Part shown: one piece after another, positions 8,057-14,892 of the stretch
How the letters are laid out: every line of letters starts with the position of its first letter
Position numbering within the stretch: the stretch's first letter is position 1
NCBI GenBank assembly: GCA_937141935.1
Contig: CAKZQS010000005.1
Span: forward strand, 62,001 to 126,000
DNA: 64,000 nt
Reading direction: 5' to 3'
Source: an uncultured Ectothiorhodospiraceae bacterium
GTDB taxonomy: Bacteria > Pseudomonadota > Gammaproteobacteria > Nevskiales > Oceanococcaceae
Notes under the pieces: model-generated
Databases searched by the model: none
The model's input: the letters and a program-made list of their open reading frames with translations, nothing else
What the model was told of the DNA's origin: nothing
Made by a program: the position numbers and the translations under genes

Positions 8057-9619
8057 TTAAGCCGGCGTGGCCGCCAGCCGCGGCTCCGGCAGGCCGCCCG
8101 CCCAGGGCGCACGCAGCCGCCGCGAGGCCGCATCGACCAGCACATTGAGCAGCACCGTGGCCCCGAGCAGCAGCGGCAGGCGGTCCAGCCGCAACTCGGC
8201 CAGCGCCGAGTCGACAAAGAAGCCCAGCGTGTACACGCCCAGCAGGCCCACCACGGCCGACTCGCGCAGGATGATTTCCCAGCGGTAGAGCAGGTAGGCC
8301 AGGTAGGGCCCGTGCAGCCGTGGCAGCAGCTCCCACAGGTACAGATTCAGCCCGCGGGGGTGATCGGCACGCAAGGGCAGCCGGTCGGCGCTGCGCGCCA
8401 GCAAGAAGGCGATGATGGCCGCGTTGTGCAGCATCAAGGCCACGATGGCCGGCAGCATCGACGGCCCCCAGAGCAGGATCAACAGGTAGGCCAGCAGGTA
8501 CTCCGGCGTCGAGCGCAGCAGCAGCAATAGCGCATGCCCGCCGGCCAGCCCGCCCCAGCCGGCCACCCGGCGGCAGGCCAGCGGCCACAGCAGCAAGGTG
8601 GCCAGCGCCGTGGCCAGCAGCGCCAGGATGCTCAGCAACAGCGTATTGCCCAAGCCGGGCAGCAGCGCCTGCCACCACAGGTTGGCCACCCACTCGGCCA
8701 GCGCCGGCCAGTCGCCGGCGCGCAGCGGTGCCGGCCACAGCTCCACCGTCAGCAGGCGCAGCAGCGCCGTGCTGTTCAGGGACCAGTCGCCCGGCAACAG
8801 CCAGGGCAGCAACAGCAGCCACAAGGGCCAGCTGCGCGGCGGCAGCAGCAGGCGAAAGCCGGCGATCAGCGCCACCAGCGCATACAGCCAGGCGGCCGCC
8901 TCGGCGTAGGCGCCATAAGCCAGCGCGCCGTCGAGGTGGTAGCCCAGCGTCGGCAGGCCCACAAAACCCAGGACGGCGCTGGCGCGCAGCCCGCATTCGG
9001 CGCGGGTGTAGAAATAGCTGCGCAGCTGCGGCCAGGCCGCGGGCAGCCGCACCAGCAACCAGCGGCGCAGCGGCGGCGTTTCCGGCGGCAGCGCGCGCAG
9101 TGCGGCGTCGGGCTGTTCGGCCAGAATCTCGGCGGCGACCTTGGCGAAGATGCCGGCATAGGGGATGGCCAGCGCCAGCAGCCCCGTCCACGGCGACAAG
9201 CCAAACACCTGCAGCAGCAACAGCGCCCAGAACAGCTCGTGAATCGCGCGCACCGCGGCACAGCCGGCGCGCACCAGCCGGTGCTGCCAGAGCAGCGCCA
9301 GCAGCAGCCCCAGCGGCGTCGCCAGCAGCGTGCCCAGCACGCCAAAGGCAAAGGTCAGGCCCAGCGCCTGGGCGAACAGCGCCCAATCAGCCACCTGCGG
9401 GTTGAGCAGGCCGGCGCCAAAGCGGGCGAACTCGGCCGCCGGCTCGGCGGCATGCAGCTGCAGATCGGCCAGCGGCAACAGCAGCAGCCCCAGCAGCGCC
9501 GCGCCCAGGCTGAGCCGGCGCAGCGTCATCGCCACGGCCCCGTCGGCGGCCGCCTCAGCCGCGGAGGCATCGGCAGCGCGCCCCGCCGCAACGTCGCCAG
9601 ACGCAAAGCCCCGGGGCAC
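8057..9619 (-). CDS. PhnE-type ABC transporter permease, two permease domains fused
   Basis: A polytopic inner-membrane protein (520 residues from a GTG at 9619; a shorter 490-residue form could start at the ATG at 9529, directly before the first membrane helix). Two permease domains follow each other: the first around residues 85-260 with the cytoplasmic coupling-loop region ALRALPPETPPLRRWLLVRLPAAWPQ, the second around 310-500, also ending in a family-type segment (ILRESAVVGLLGVYTLGFFVDSAL). Fused PhnE pairs occur in phosphonate/phosphite-type importers. It is the partner of the ATPase encoded 36 bp upstream; no periplasmic binding protein lies next to them. Confidence 0.78.
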   Translation of the reverse strand: MPRGFASGDVAAGRAADASAAEAAADGAVAMTLRRLSLGAALLGLLLLPLADLQLHAAEPAAEFARFGAGLLNPQVADWALFAQALGLTFAFGVLGTLLATPLGLLLALLWQHRLVRAGCAAVRAIHELFWALLLLQVFGLSPWTGLLALAIPYAGIFAKVAAEILAEQPDAALRALPPETPPLRRWLLVRLPAAWPQLRSYFYTRAECGLRASAVLGFVGLPTLGYHLDGALAYGAYAEAAAWLYALVALIAGFRLLLPPRSWPLWLLLLPWLLPGDWSLNSTALLRLLTVELWPAPLRAGDWPALAEWVANLWWQALLPGLGNTLLLSILALLATALATLLLWPLACRRVAGWGGLAGGHALLLLLRSTPEYLLAYLLILLWGPSMLPAIVALMLHNAAIIAFLLARSADRLPLRADHPRGLNLYLWELLPRLHGPYLAYLLYRWEIILRESAVVGLLGVYTLGFFVDSALAELRLDRLPLLLGATVLLNVLVDAASRRLRAPWAGGLPEPRLAATPA

Positions 9620-9655
9620 AGCGTCCCTGGGCGCGGCGACGGGGGCGCGGGCCGC

Positions 9656-10363
9656 CTACTGGCAGCCACGCGGCAGGCGCAGCGGCGGCTCGATATCCAC
9701 GCCGCCAGGCGCCGGTGCGGCGGCGTAAAGGGCGGCGATCTGCTCGGCCGATACGGCATCGGGGGCGGCATCAAACAGCACCCGGCCCTCGCGCAGGCCG
9801 ACCAGCCGGGTGGCCAGCTCGCGCGCCGCGGCCACGTCGTGCAGGCTGCAAACCAGGGTGTCGAAGTCGCGCAGCACCTCCAGCACCAGGGCCACGCGGC
9901 GCGGGTCCAGCGCGCTGGCCGGCTCGTCGGCAATCAGCAGCGGCCCGCCGCGATACAGCGCCCGCGCCAGCGCCACGCGGCTCTGCTGCCCACCGGAGAG
10001 CGTATCGACCCGCTGCTCCAGTAAGGCCTCCAGCTCCAGGCGGCGAGCGACCGTGGCGATGTCGGCACGCTCGCGCGCGGACATGGCCAGCAACGCCCGC
10101 AGGTTGCTCCACAGTGAGCGCCGGTCGATGCGCCCCAGCGCGATGTTGTGCCGTGCCGGCAAGGGCCCCACCAGACCCTGCGGCTGCGGCAGGTAGGCCG
10201 CGCCGGCGCCGGCCTGCCGGTACAGGGCGTTGAGCAGCGTGGTCTTGCCGGCGCCGCTGGGCCCCAGCAGCAGTACCCGCTCGCCGGCTTCGACCCGCAG
10301 GTCGATGTCATGCAGGATCGGCTGAGCCGCGGTGCCGATGCGCCCCGCCTGCAGGCGCAGCAT
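9656..10363 (-). CDS. PhnC-type ABC transporter ATP-binding protein
   Basis: A 235-residue ABC ATPase with Walker A LLGPSGAGKTTLLNAL (about residues 33-48), signature LSGGQQSRVALARAL, Walker B LLIADEPASALD and the switch His in CSLHDV. The segment PARHNIALGRIDRRSLWSNLRAL matches the N-LxGRLxRxSxWRSL stretch typical of PhnC, pointing to a phosphonate, phosphite or related oxyanion importer. It is transcribed just before the fused permease. Substrate remains unproven since the binding protein is absent from the window. Confidence 0.8.
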   Translation of the reverse strand: MLRLQAGRIGTAAQPILHDIDLRVEAGERVLLLGPSGAGKTTLLNALYRQAGAGAAYLPQPQGLVGPLPARHNIALGRIDRRSLWSNLRALLAMSARERADIATVARRLELEALLEQRVDTLSGGQQSRVALARALYRGGPLLIADEPASALDPRRVALVLEVLRDFDTLVCSLHDVAAARELATRLVGLREGRVLFDAAPDAVSAEQIAALYAAAPAPGGVDIEPPLRLPRGCQ

Positions 10364-10426
10364 CAGGCGCGCGGCAGCGCCGGGCCGCCGCGGGGGCGGC
10401 CGGGCCCGGCAGGCTGCCGGCCTGCG

Positions 10427-10885
10427 CTAGTAAAGCGGAACGACCTCGTCATCCACAAAGGTGTAGCGCGGCTGCTTGTACCAGCCGTAGATCCAGGAGC
10501 GGCGCGGCTCCTTGTGGATGCGCTCCTCGTATACGGCCAGCCGGCCGTCCTCGGGCCGCAACCAGAAATCCAGGTCATAGAGCTGCTTGGGCGCACCCAC
10601 CACGTGGAAGTCGGTGCAGGCGAAGTAGGTCTGGCCGTCGATCTGCCGTACCGGGTCGTGCACCTTGACGAAGCGCAGCGCCAGTTCTTCGCCGGTCTTG
10701 TCGTCCACGATCCGGAAAATGCCCTGCGCATCCGCCCGCGCCTGGATGTGCGCCTGCGTGGCCGCCTGGATGTCCTCGGCGTAGAACTCGGTGGCCAGCA
10801 GCGGCGCGGACAGCGCGCACAGCCATGCCAGGGCGAGGGCCCGAAGCCCCCGCCGCAGCCCGCGACGGGGCTCAGTAAAAATCAT
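10427..10885 (-). CDS. Secreted protein of unknown function, third gene of the EHGG operon
   Basis: A 152-residue protein with an N-terminal signal peptide (basic RRGLRRGLRALALAWLCALSAPLLATE) and a mature domain of about 120 residues beginning FYAEDIQAATQAHIQARADAQG. It holds alternating beta-strand-like segments, a single Cys (YFACTDFHV) and an aromatic C-terminus (RSWIYGWYKQPRYTF). I do not recognise a family. The start at 10885 overlaps the end of the EHGG-repeat gene by 14 bp, so translation is probably coupled. The much longer ORF start at 11116 only reads the repeat gene in another frame and is not used. phnC follows 63 bp downstream. Confidence 0.75.
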   Translation of the reverse strand: MIFTEPRRGLRRGLRALALAWLCALSAPLLATEFYAEDIQAATQAHIQARADAQGIFRIVDDKTGEELALRFVKVHDPVRQIDGQTYFACTDFHVVGAPKQLYDLDFWLRPEDGRLAVYEERIHKEPRRSWIYGWYKQPRYTFVDDEVVPLY

Positions 10886-11237
10886 CCGGCTTGCGCGGGG
10901 CGGGGGTGCCGCCGTGTTCGCTGGGCGCGGCGTCGCCGGCGTGCTCATCGCCCTCGCGCGATTTGGCCTCTTTGCCGCCATGCTCGGAGTGCTCTTCCTC
11001 CGCACGCGATTTGGCCTTGGTGCCGCCATGCTCGGAGTGGCCCGAATGCTCGCGCGACTCGGCCGCCTTGCCGCCATGCTCGGAATGCCGACGCGATTTG
11101 GCTGCCGCGCCGCCATGCTCGGATTCGGCCCGCGATTTGGCCGCGTCGCCCCCGTGTTCGCGGGCCGGCTGGCCGGCGTGTTCGGCGGCCAGCACCAGCA
11201 TGGGCAGCGCTGCCAGCAACAGGATCAATCGGGTCAT
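10872..11237 (-). CDS. Exported EHGG-repeat, His/Lys-rich low-complexity protein
   Basis: A 121-residue protein: a signal peptide (MTRLILLLAALPMLVLA) followed almost entirely by six copies of an EHGG-containing unit, most reading EHGGxAAKSRxxS with spacings of 13, 13, 16, 16 and about 22 residues. The mature part is strongly charged (Glu, Lys, Arg, His) with no hydrophobic core, so it is likely disordered or metal-binding through its repeated His. I know no family with this repeat. The ATG overlaps the stop of the sterol-desaturase gene (TGATG) and its own end overlaps the next gene, giving a translationally coupled trio. Confidence 0.8.
   Translation of the reverse strand: MTRLILLLAALPMLVLAAEHAGQPAREHGGDAAKSRAESEHGGAAAKSRRHSEHGGKAAESREHSGHSEHGGTKAKSRAEEEHSEHGGKEAKSREGDEHAGDAAPSEHGGTPAPRKPDDFY
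10908..11159 (-). repeat. Degenerate in-frame tandem repeat coding for EHGG units
   Basis: Six copies of a sequence coding for GAG/GAA-CAC/CAT-GGC-GGC followed by Ala/Lys/Ser/Arg codons (read on the minus strand; for example the recurring plus-strand gccgccatgctcgga). Unit length varies (39, 39, 48, 48 and about 66 nt), which argues for duplication followed by divergence under coding constraint. Confidence 0.8.
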
Positions 11238-12106
11238 CACAGTTCTCCGTCGGGGATGGGGGTGGCCGGTCGGCGGGCGGCCGCCGCACCCGGCAGCCGC
11301 AGGTTGCGCCCGCGCGCCGGTTCGATCAAGCACTGCCAGAAGGAAAAGGCATGCTGCCGCCCCTCCGGCAGGCCCAGCGCATCGACGCCCCGCGTCGTGG
11401 CGCCGCCCGGCGCCGGCGCCGCGTAGCTGCGAAACAGCCGATCCCAGCAGGAGAGAATGGTCGCGAAGTTCGCATCGCCGTAGCGGCGGTCCACGGCGTG
11501 GTGCGCGGCGTGGTAGCGCGGCGTGACCAGCACGGCCGCCAGCGGCCGCTCGACGCGGTCGGGAAAGTCGATGTTGCTGTGGTGGAACTGCGCGCACAGG
11601 CTGACCAGGGCCTCAAACACGAACCAGGCCACGGCGCTGGGGCCCCACAGCAGCAGCCAGCCGGCCTTGACCAGCCCGGACAGCAGCAGCTCAGCGGGGT
11701 GAAAGCGCAGCGCGGTACTGACGTCCATCTCGGTGTCGGCGTGGTGCGCCTTGTGCAGCCGCCACAGCGGACCAACGCGGTGATTGGCGCGATGCCACAG
11801 GTAATCCAGGCCGTCGAGCACGACGATCGATACGGCGATCTCCAGCAGCGTGTGTGCGTGCAGCCCAAGCAGCCGCGACAGCCCCCAGCCCTGCTCTTCC
11901 AGCCACACGGCCCAGAGCAGCAGCGGCACATAGATCAGCATGCGCACGGTGACGGTGTTCAGCGCCGCCAGCACGCCGTGAAAGCCCAGCCGGCGCCAGC
12001 GCCCACGGCGCCAGGGCCGGGCCGGTGCCAGGGTTTCGATCAGCAAAAACAGCAGCAGCCCGCCGAGAAAGACGAGCAGCCGCCCGCTGTCCAGATCCAG
12101 TTCCAT
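11237..12106 (-). CDS. Sterol desaturase / fatty acid hydroxylase superfamily membrane protein
   Basis: A 289-residue integral membrane di-iron oxygenase. The histidine clusters of the superfamily are all visible: HRANH (about residue 130), HKAHH (about 141), HHSNID (about 196) and HAAHHAVDRRYGDANF (about 220-235). Four or five hydrophobic segments surround them. Members hydroxylate or desaturate sterols, fatty acids, carotenoids or hopanoids using O2; the substrate is not evident. The start at 12106 (MELDLDSGRL) gives the proper first membrane helix. It is the first gene of the EHGG trio (TGATG overlap). A short Mpo1-like gene lies upstream on the same strand. Confidence 0.88.
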   Translation of the reverse strand: MELDLDSGRLLVFLGGLLLFLLIETLAPARPWRRGRWRRLGFHGVLAALNTVTVRMLIYVPLLLWAVWLEEQGWGLSRLLGLHAHTLLEIAVSIVVLDGLDYLWHRANHRVGPLWRLHKAHHADTEMDVSTALRFHPAELLLSGLVKAGWLLLWGPSAVAWFVFEALVSLCAQFHHSNIDFPDRVERPLAAVLVTPRYHAAHHAVDRRYGDANFATILSCWDRLFRSYAAPAPGGATTRGVDALGLPEGRQHAFSFWQCLIEPARGRNLRLPGAAAARRPATPIPDGEL

Positions 12107-12300
12107 TGCGGGCCCAGCATAGCGCCGACGCGTGGCCGGCGGCCCGTGGCCCGCGACTTGCAAGCCTTCGGATAGAGGCCTCTCCCTCCGGTGCTTCGTG
12201 GGTCGAACCAGACGAAGCCGCGCGCATGGATGGGCGTCAAGTCCCCCGGGGGGAGAGCCTCGCTTATTTGCGTCGCGCCGGCGAGCCGGCGGCGCGCCCG

Positions 12301-12333
12301 GGCCGCGTCAGAACGCAGGCCGCGTCAGAACGC
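12301..12333. repeat. Tandem 17-bp duplication across the stop of the short Mpo1-like gene
   Basis: The 16-mer GGCCGCGTCAGAACGC occurs at 12301-12316 and again at 12318-12333, a period of 17 bp. The second copy contains the TGA of the Mpo1-like gene (12325-12327, minus strand). This looks like a recent replication-slippage duplication with no coding effect. Confidence 0.85.
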
Positions 12334-12630
12334 GATCTTGCCCGTCAGCATGTCCTTCCACATCACCCAGTCGCCCTTGAAGCTCATCCAGGGGTACTTG
12401 AAGGTGGCGGGCTTGTTGTGCTCAAAGAAGAAATGCCCGACCCAGGCCCAGGCATAGCCCTGCACAAAGGCCACCGGAATCAGCCACCAGGTGGCCGTGA
12501 CCACGGCGGCCAGCAACAGCGCCAAGCCGAAGCTGCTGCCAATGAAATGCAGCCGCCGGCAGGTGCGGTCGGAATGCTCGGCCAGGTAATAGGGGTAGAA
12601 CTCGGCAAAGTTGTCGAAACGCTCGGCCAT
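12325..12630 (-). CDS. Short Mpo1-like (DUF962) membrane protein
   Basis: A 101-residue protein of the short bacterial DUF962/Mpo1-like class. The diagnostic features are FAEFYPYYLAEHSDRTCRRLHFIGSS at the N-terminus, VQGYAWAWVGHFFFEHNKPATF in the middle and the tail YPWMSFKGDWVMWKDMLTGKI. Yeast Mpo1 is an Fe2+ dioxygenase that shortens 2-hydroxy fatty acids during alpha-oxidation; its essential residues are His, and several conserved His (EHSD, LHF, GHFFFEH) are kept here. Two hydrophobic segments sit in the middle. GGAGGAATC provides a good ribosome-binding site. Downstream, same strand, is the fatty-acid-hydroxylase-type gene. Confidence 0.85.
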   Translation of the reverse strand: MAERFDNFAEFYPYYLAEHSDRTCRRLHFIGSSFGLALLLAAVVTATWWLIPVAFVQGYAWAWVGHFFFEHNKPATFKYPWMSFKGDWVMWKDMLTGKIAF

Positions 12631-12700
12631 GATTCTCCTCCGTGACAAGGTGTGCACCTATTGTAAGCCGCTGAGCCGACGTGGCTTTAGCAAATATTGC

Positions 12701-13594
12701 TCAGGTCGCGACCGGCGGCGGCTGCGGGGGCTGCGGCGCCTGCCACGCAAGGTCGGGCGCCAGGCAGCCCGGCAGCGCCGCGCGCAGGTCGGGATATTGC
12801 GGCGCCCAGCCCAGCTCGCGGTGCAGGCGGCCGGCGTCGATGCGCCGCGACTCCTGCAGGTAGCTGGCCAGGCCCGGCGGCAGCTGCGCCAGCGAATCGA
12901 CTTCGGGCGGCGGCGGCAAACCGGCGGCCTGCGCCACGGCGCGAAAGTAGTCGCCCATGGTGCCGGGGCTGCCATCGGCAACGTTGTAGATGCCCTCCCC
13001 CGCGCGCAGGATCGCCCACAGCGCCGCCGCGAGATCGTCCGCGTGCACGCGGTTGGACCAGCCCGGCAGCGTGGGCGCCGGCCCCGGCCGCCGCTCGCGC
13101 AGTCGCTGCAAGGGCAGGCGCCCGGGGCCGTAGATGCCCGGCACGCGGGCGATCGCCCAGGGGCAGCCCGCGGCCTCCGCCCAGGCCTGCAGCGCGCGCT
13201 CGGCGGCCAGCCGGCGGCGGGCGCGGTCCGTGCCGGGGGCCGGCGGGCGGCTCTCGTTCACCCAGGCCCCGCCGCAGTCGCCATACACGCCGCTGGTCGA
13301 CAGGTATACGAATTTGGCGGGCGCCGGCAGGCCGTCCAGCGCCGCCTCCAGCGTGGCGTCACCCGGCCCCTGCGCCGGTGGCGGGGCCAACCACAGAATG
13401 TGGCTGCCCGGCGCGGCGAGTTTGCCGAGCGCCGCCAGGTCGGCGCGGATGAGCGTCACCGCCTGCGGCAGGCCCAGGCATTCCCGCCCGCTGCGGTTGA
13501 CGGCCTGCACGGCCACGCCCGCCGGCAGCAACCGCGCAACGCGGGCGCCGATGTCGCCATAACCGGCAATCAGCAGCCGCGTCGGCGCGGGCAC
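12701..13594 (-). CDS. Atypical SDR-family NAD(P)-dependent epimerase/reductase (YeeZ-like)
   Basis: A protein of about 297 residues with an N-terminal Rossmann motif LLIAGYGDIGARVARLLP, a YLSTSGVYGD segment carrying the SDR catalytic Tyr, RVPGIYGPGRLPLQRL, and the C-terminal GIYNVADGSPGTMGDYF typical of extended/atypical SDRs such as E. coli YeeZ. The reaction is unknown. The start is uncertain: the GTG at 13594 is given here, while a CTG at 13621 would overlap the hemY stop exactly (CTGA). Either way the gene follows hemY with little or no gap and is likely in the same transcript. The Mpo1-like gene follows 70 bp downstream. Confidence 0.82.
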   Translation of the reverse strand: MPAPTRLLIAGYGDIGARVARLLPAGVAVQAVNRSGRECLGLPQAVTLIRADLAALGKLAAPGSHILWLAPPPAQGPGDATLEAALDGLPAPAKFVYLSTSGVYGDCGGAWVNESRPPAPGTDRARRRLAAERALQAWAEAAGCPWAIARVPGIYGPGRLPLQRLRERRPGPAPTLPGWSNRVHADDLAAALWAILRAGEGIYNVADGSPGTMGDYFRAVAQAAGLPPPPEVDSLAQLPPGLASYLQESRRIDAGRLHRELGWAPQYPDLRAALPGCLAPDLAWQAPQPPQPPPVAT

Positions 13595-13617
13595 GGGCGC
13601 GGCGCCGGCCGCTGGCT

Positions 13618-14892
13618 TCAGCGCGGCTCCTCGCCGGTCTGCGGCGCAGGCAGGCCCGGCGTTCCGGCCGGCGGCGTGGTCGCCGCAGGCGCCGCGGGCA
13701 GCTTGCGCGGCGGCTCCAGCGCCAGCTCCAGGCCCTGCTGGTAGGCGCGCAGCGCGCCCAGCTCGTCCTTCTCCTGCGCGCGCAGGCGGCCCAGCTCCAG
13801 CGCCACCTCGGCACTGGGCGCCTGCTTCTGGCAGGCCTCCAGGTAGCTGCGCGCCCGCCCCCAGAGCCGGGCATGGATACACAGCCGACCGGCAATCAGC
13901 AGCAGTTCGGGCTTTTCGCCATAGCGGTTCAGCCAGTCCTCGACGGCCGCCAGCTGGGCGATGCGGTCTTCGGCATGCAGCCGGCCGTAGAGCAGCACCA
14001 GCTCGGCATGCCATTGCTTCTTGACCGCCGGCGGGATCAGCCGCAGCGCCTCGGAATCGGCACCCAGGCGATGCAGCATCGTGCAATACAGGGCCAGCAT
14101 GTCGGCATCGGCGCGCAACGAACGCGGCAGCGCCAGCCACTGCGTGCGCAGGCCCTCCAGGTCGCCGCGCTCGCCGGCCTGTTGCAGCAGCGCGCGCTCG
14201 GTGCGCGCCGTCAGCGCGTCGAGCTGCGGTCGCGGCAAGGCCCCCAGCGCCTTGGGCAGGGTGTCGCGCAGCTCCTGCCAGCGGCCGGCGTGCTCCAGCA
14301 CGTCCAGGCGCAGCGCCTGCACTTCGCGGGCGCCGGCGCCGCGGTGCTTCTGCACCTCCTCCAGCGCCGCCAGGGCCTGGGCCCAGTCAGCCGAGTCGGC
14401 CGCCCAGCGCGCCCGCGCCATGGCCACGGTGCCGGCGACCTCGGCCTCGGTCTGTTCGGCCAGCGACAGATAATGTTCACGCCGCTCGACGGCGCCCTGG
14501 CGGTGCGCGGCCTCGGCCGCACCCAGGTAGTTCAGCGCCGGCACCGGCGCATCGCTGACGTAACGCAGCAGCGCCAGCTCGGCCGCCTGCCAGCGCTCGG
14601 CGTGCAGCGCCAGCATGCCGCGCTCGAACTGCGCGCGGGCCCGGTTGACGCGCTTGCGCTCCAGCACGGCCGCCACCTGCCGTGGCATGACCAGCAGGCC
14701 GCGCAGCGCGCGCAGCAGCAACAACAGCAGGGAGCCGCCGACCGCCAGCAGCAGGGCCAGCGCCGCCAGCGTGGTCTCGAGCTGCCAGCCGCCGAACTCG
14801 ATCCGCACGTAGCCGGGGTTGTCGCGCAGCGCCAGCGCGGCCATCCCGCCCAGCAGCAGCGCCAGGCCCAGCAGCAAAAAGACGCGGACCAT
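13618..14892 (-). CDS. hemY: Heme biosynthesis-associated TPR protein HemY
   Basis: A 424-residue inner-membrane protein of the proteobacterial HemY family (not protoporphyrinogen oxidase). Two N-terminal membrane helices (residues about 3-20 and 42-66) flank the family signature RDNPGYVRIEFGGWQLETT, and the rest is helical TPR-like repeat (EHYLSLAEQTEAEVAGTVAMARARW, LYGRLHAEDRIAQLAAVEDWLNRYG). The tail is Pro/Ala-rich. It is thought to help late heme-pathway steps at the membrane. Its ATG overlaps the hemX stop (TGATG), showing translational coupling in hemCDXY. Confidence 0.92.
   Translation of the reverse strand: MVRVFLLLGLALLLGGMAALALRDNPGYVRIEFGGWQLETTLAALALLLAVGGSLLLLLLRALRGLLVMPRQVAAVLERKRVNRARAQFERGMLALHAERWQAAELALLRYVSDAPVPALNYLGAAEAAHRQGAVERREHYLSLAEQTEAEVAGTVAMARARWAADSADWAQALAALEEVQKHRGAGAREVQALRLDVLEHAGRWQELRDTLPKALGALPRPQLDALTARTERALLQQAGERGDLEGLRTQWLALPRSLRADADMLALYCTMLHRLGADSEALRLIPPAVKKQWHAELVLLYGRLHAEDRIAQLAAVEDWLNRYGEKPELLLIAGRLCIHARLWGRARSYLEACQKQAPSAEVALELGRLRAQEKDELGALRAYQQGLELALEPPRKLPAAPAATTPPAGTPGLPAPQTGEEPR

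Noticed and set aside
10427-11116. 229-residue ORF start for the third gene of the EHGG operon
   Set aside because: Its first 77 codons read the repeat gene in another frame; a signal peptide begins at 10885.
10908-11159. Short regular repeats as a possible CRISPR array
   Set aside because: The repeats are in frame, vary in length, code for EHGG units and have no unique spacers of constant size.
12107-12324. Gene or structured RNA between sterol desaturase and the Mpo1-like gene
   Set aside because: The short C5G6 palindrome near 12242 is the only structure seen and is too simple to call in a GC-rich region.
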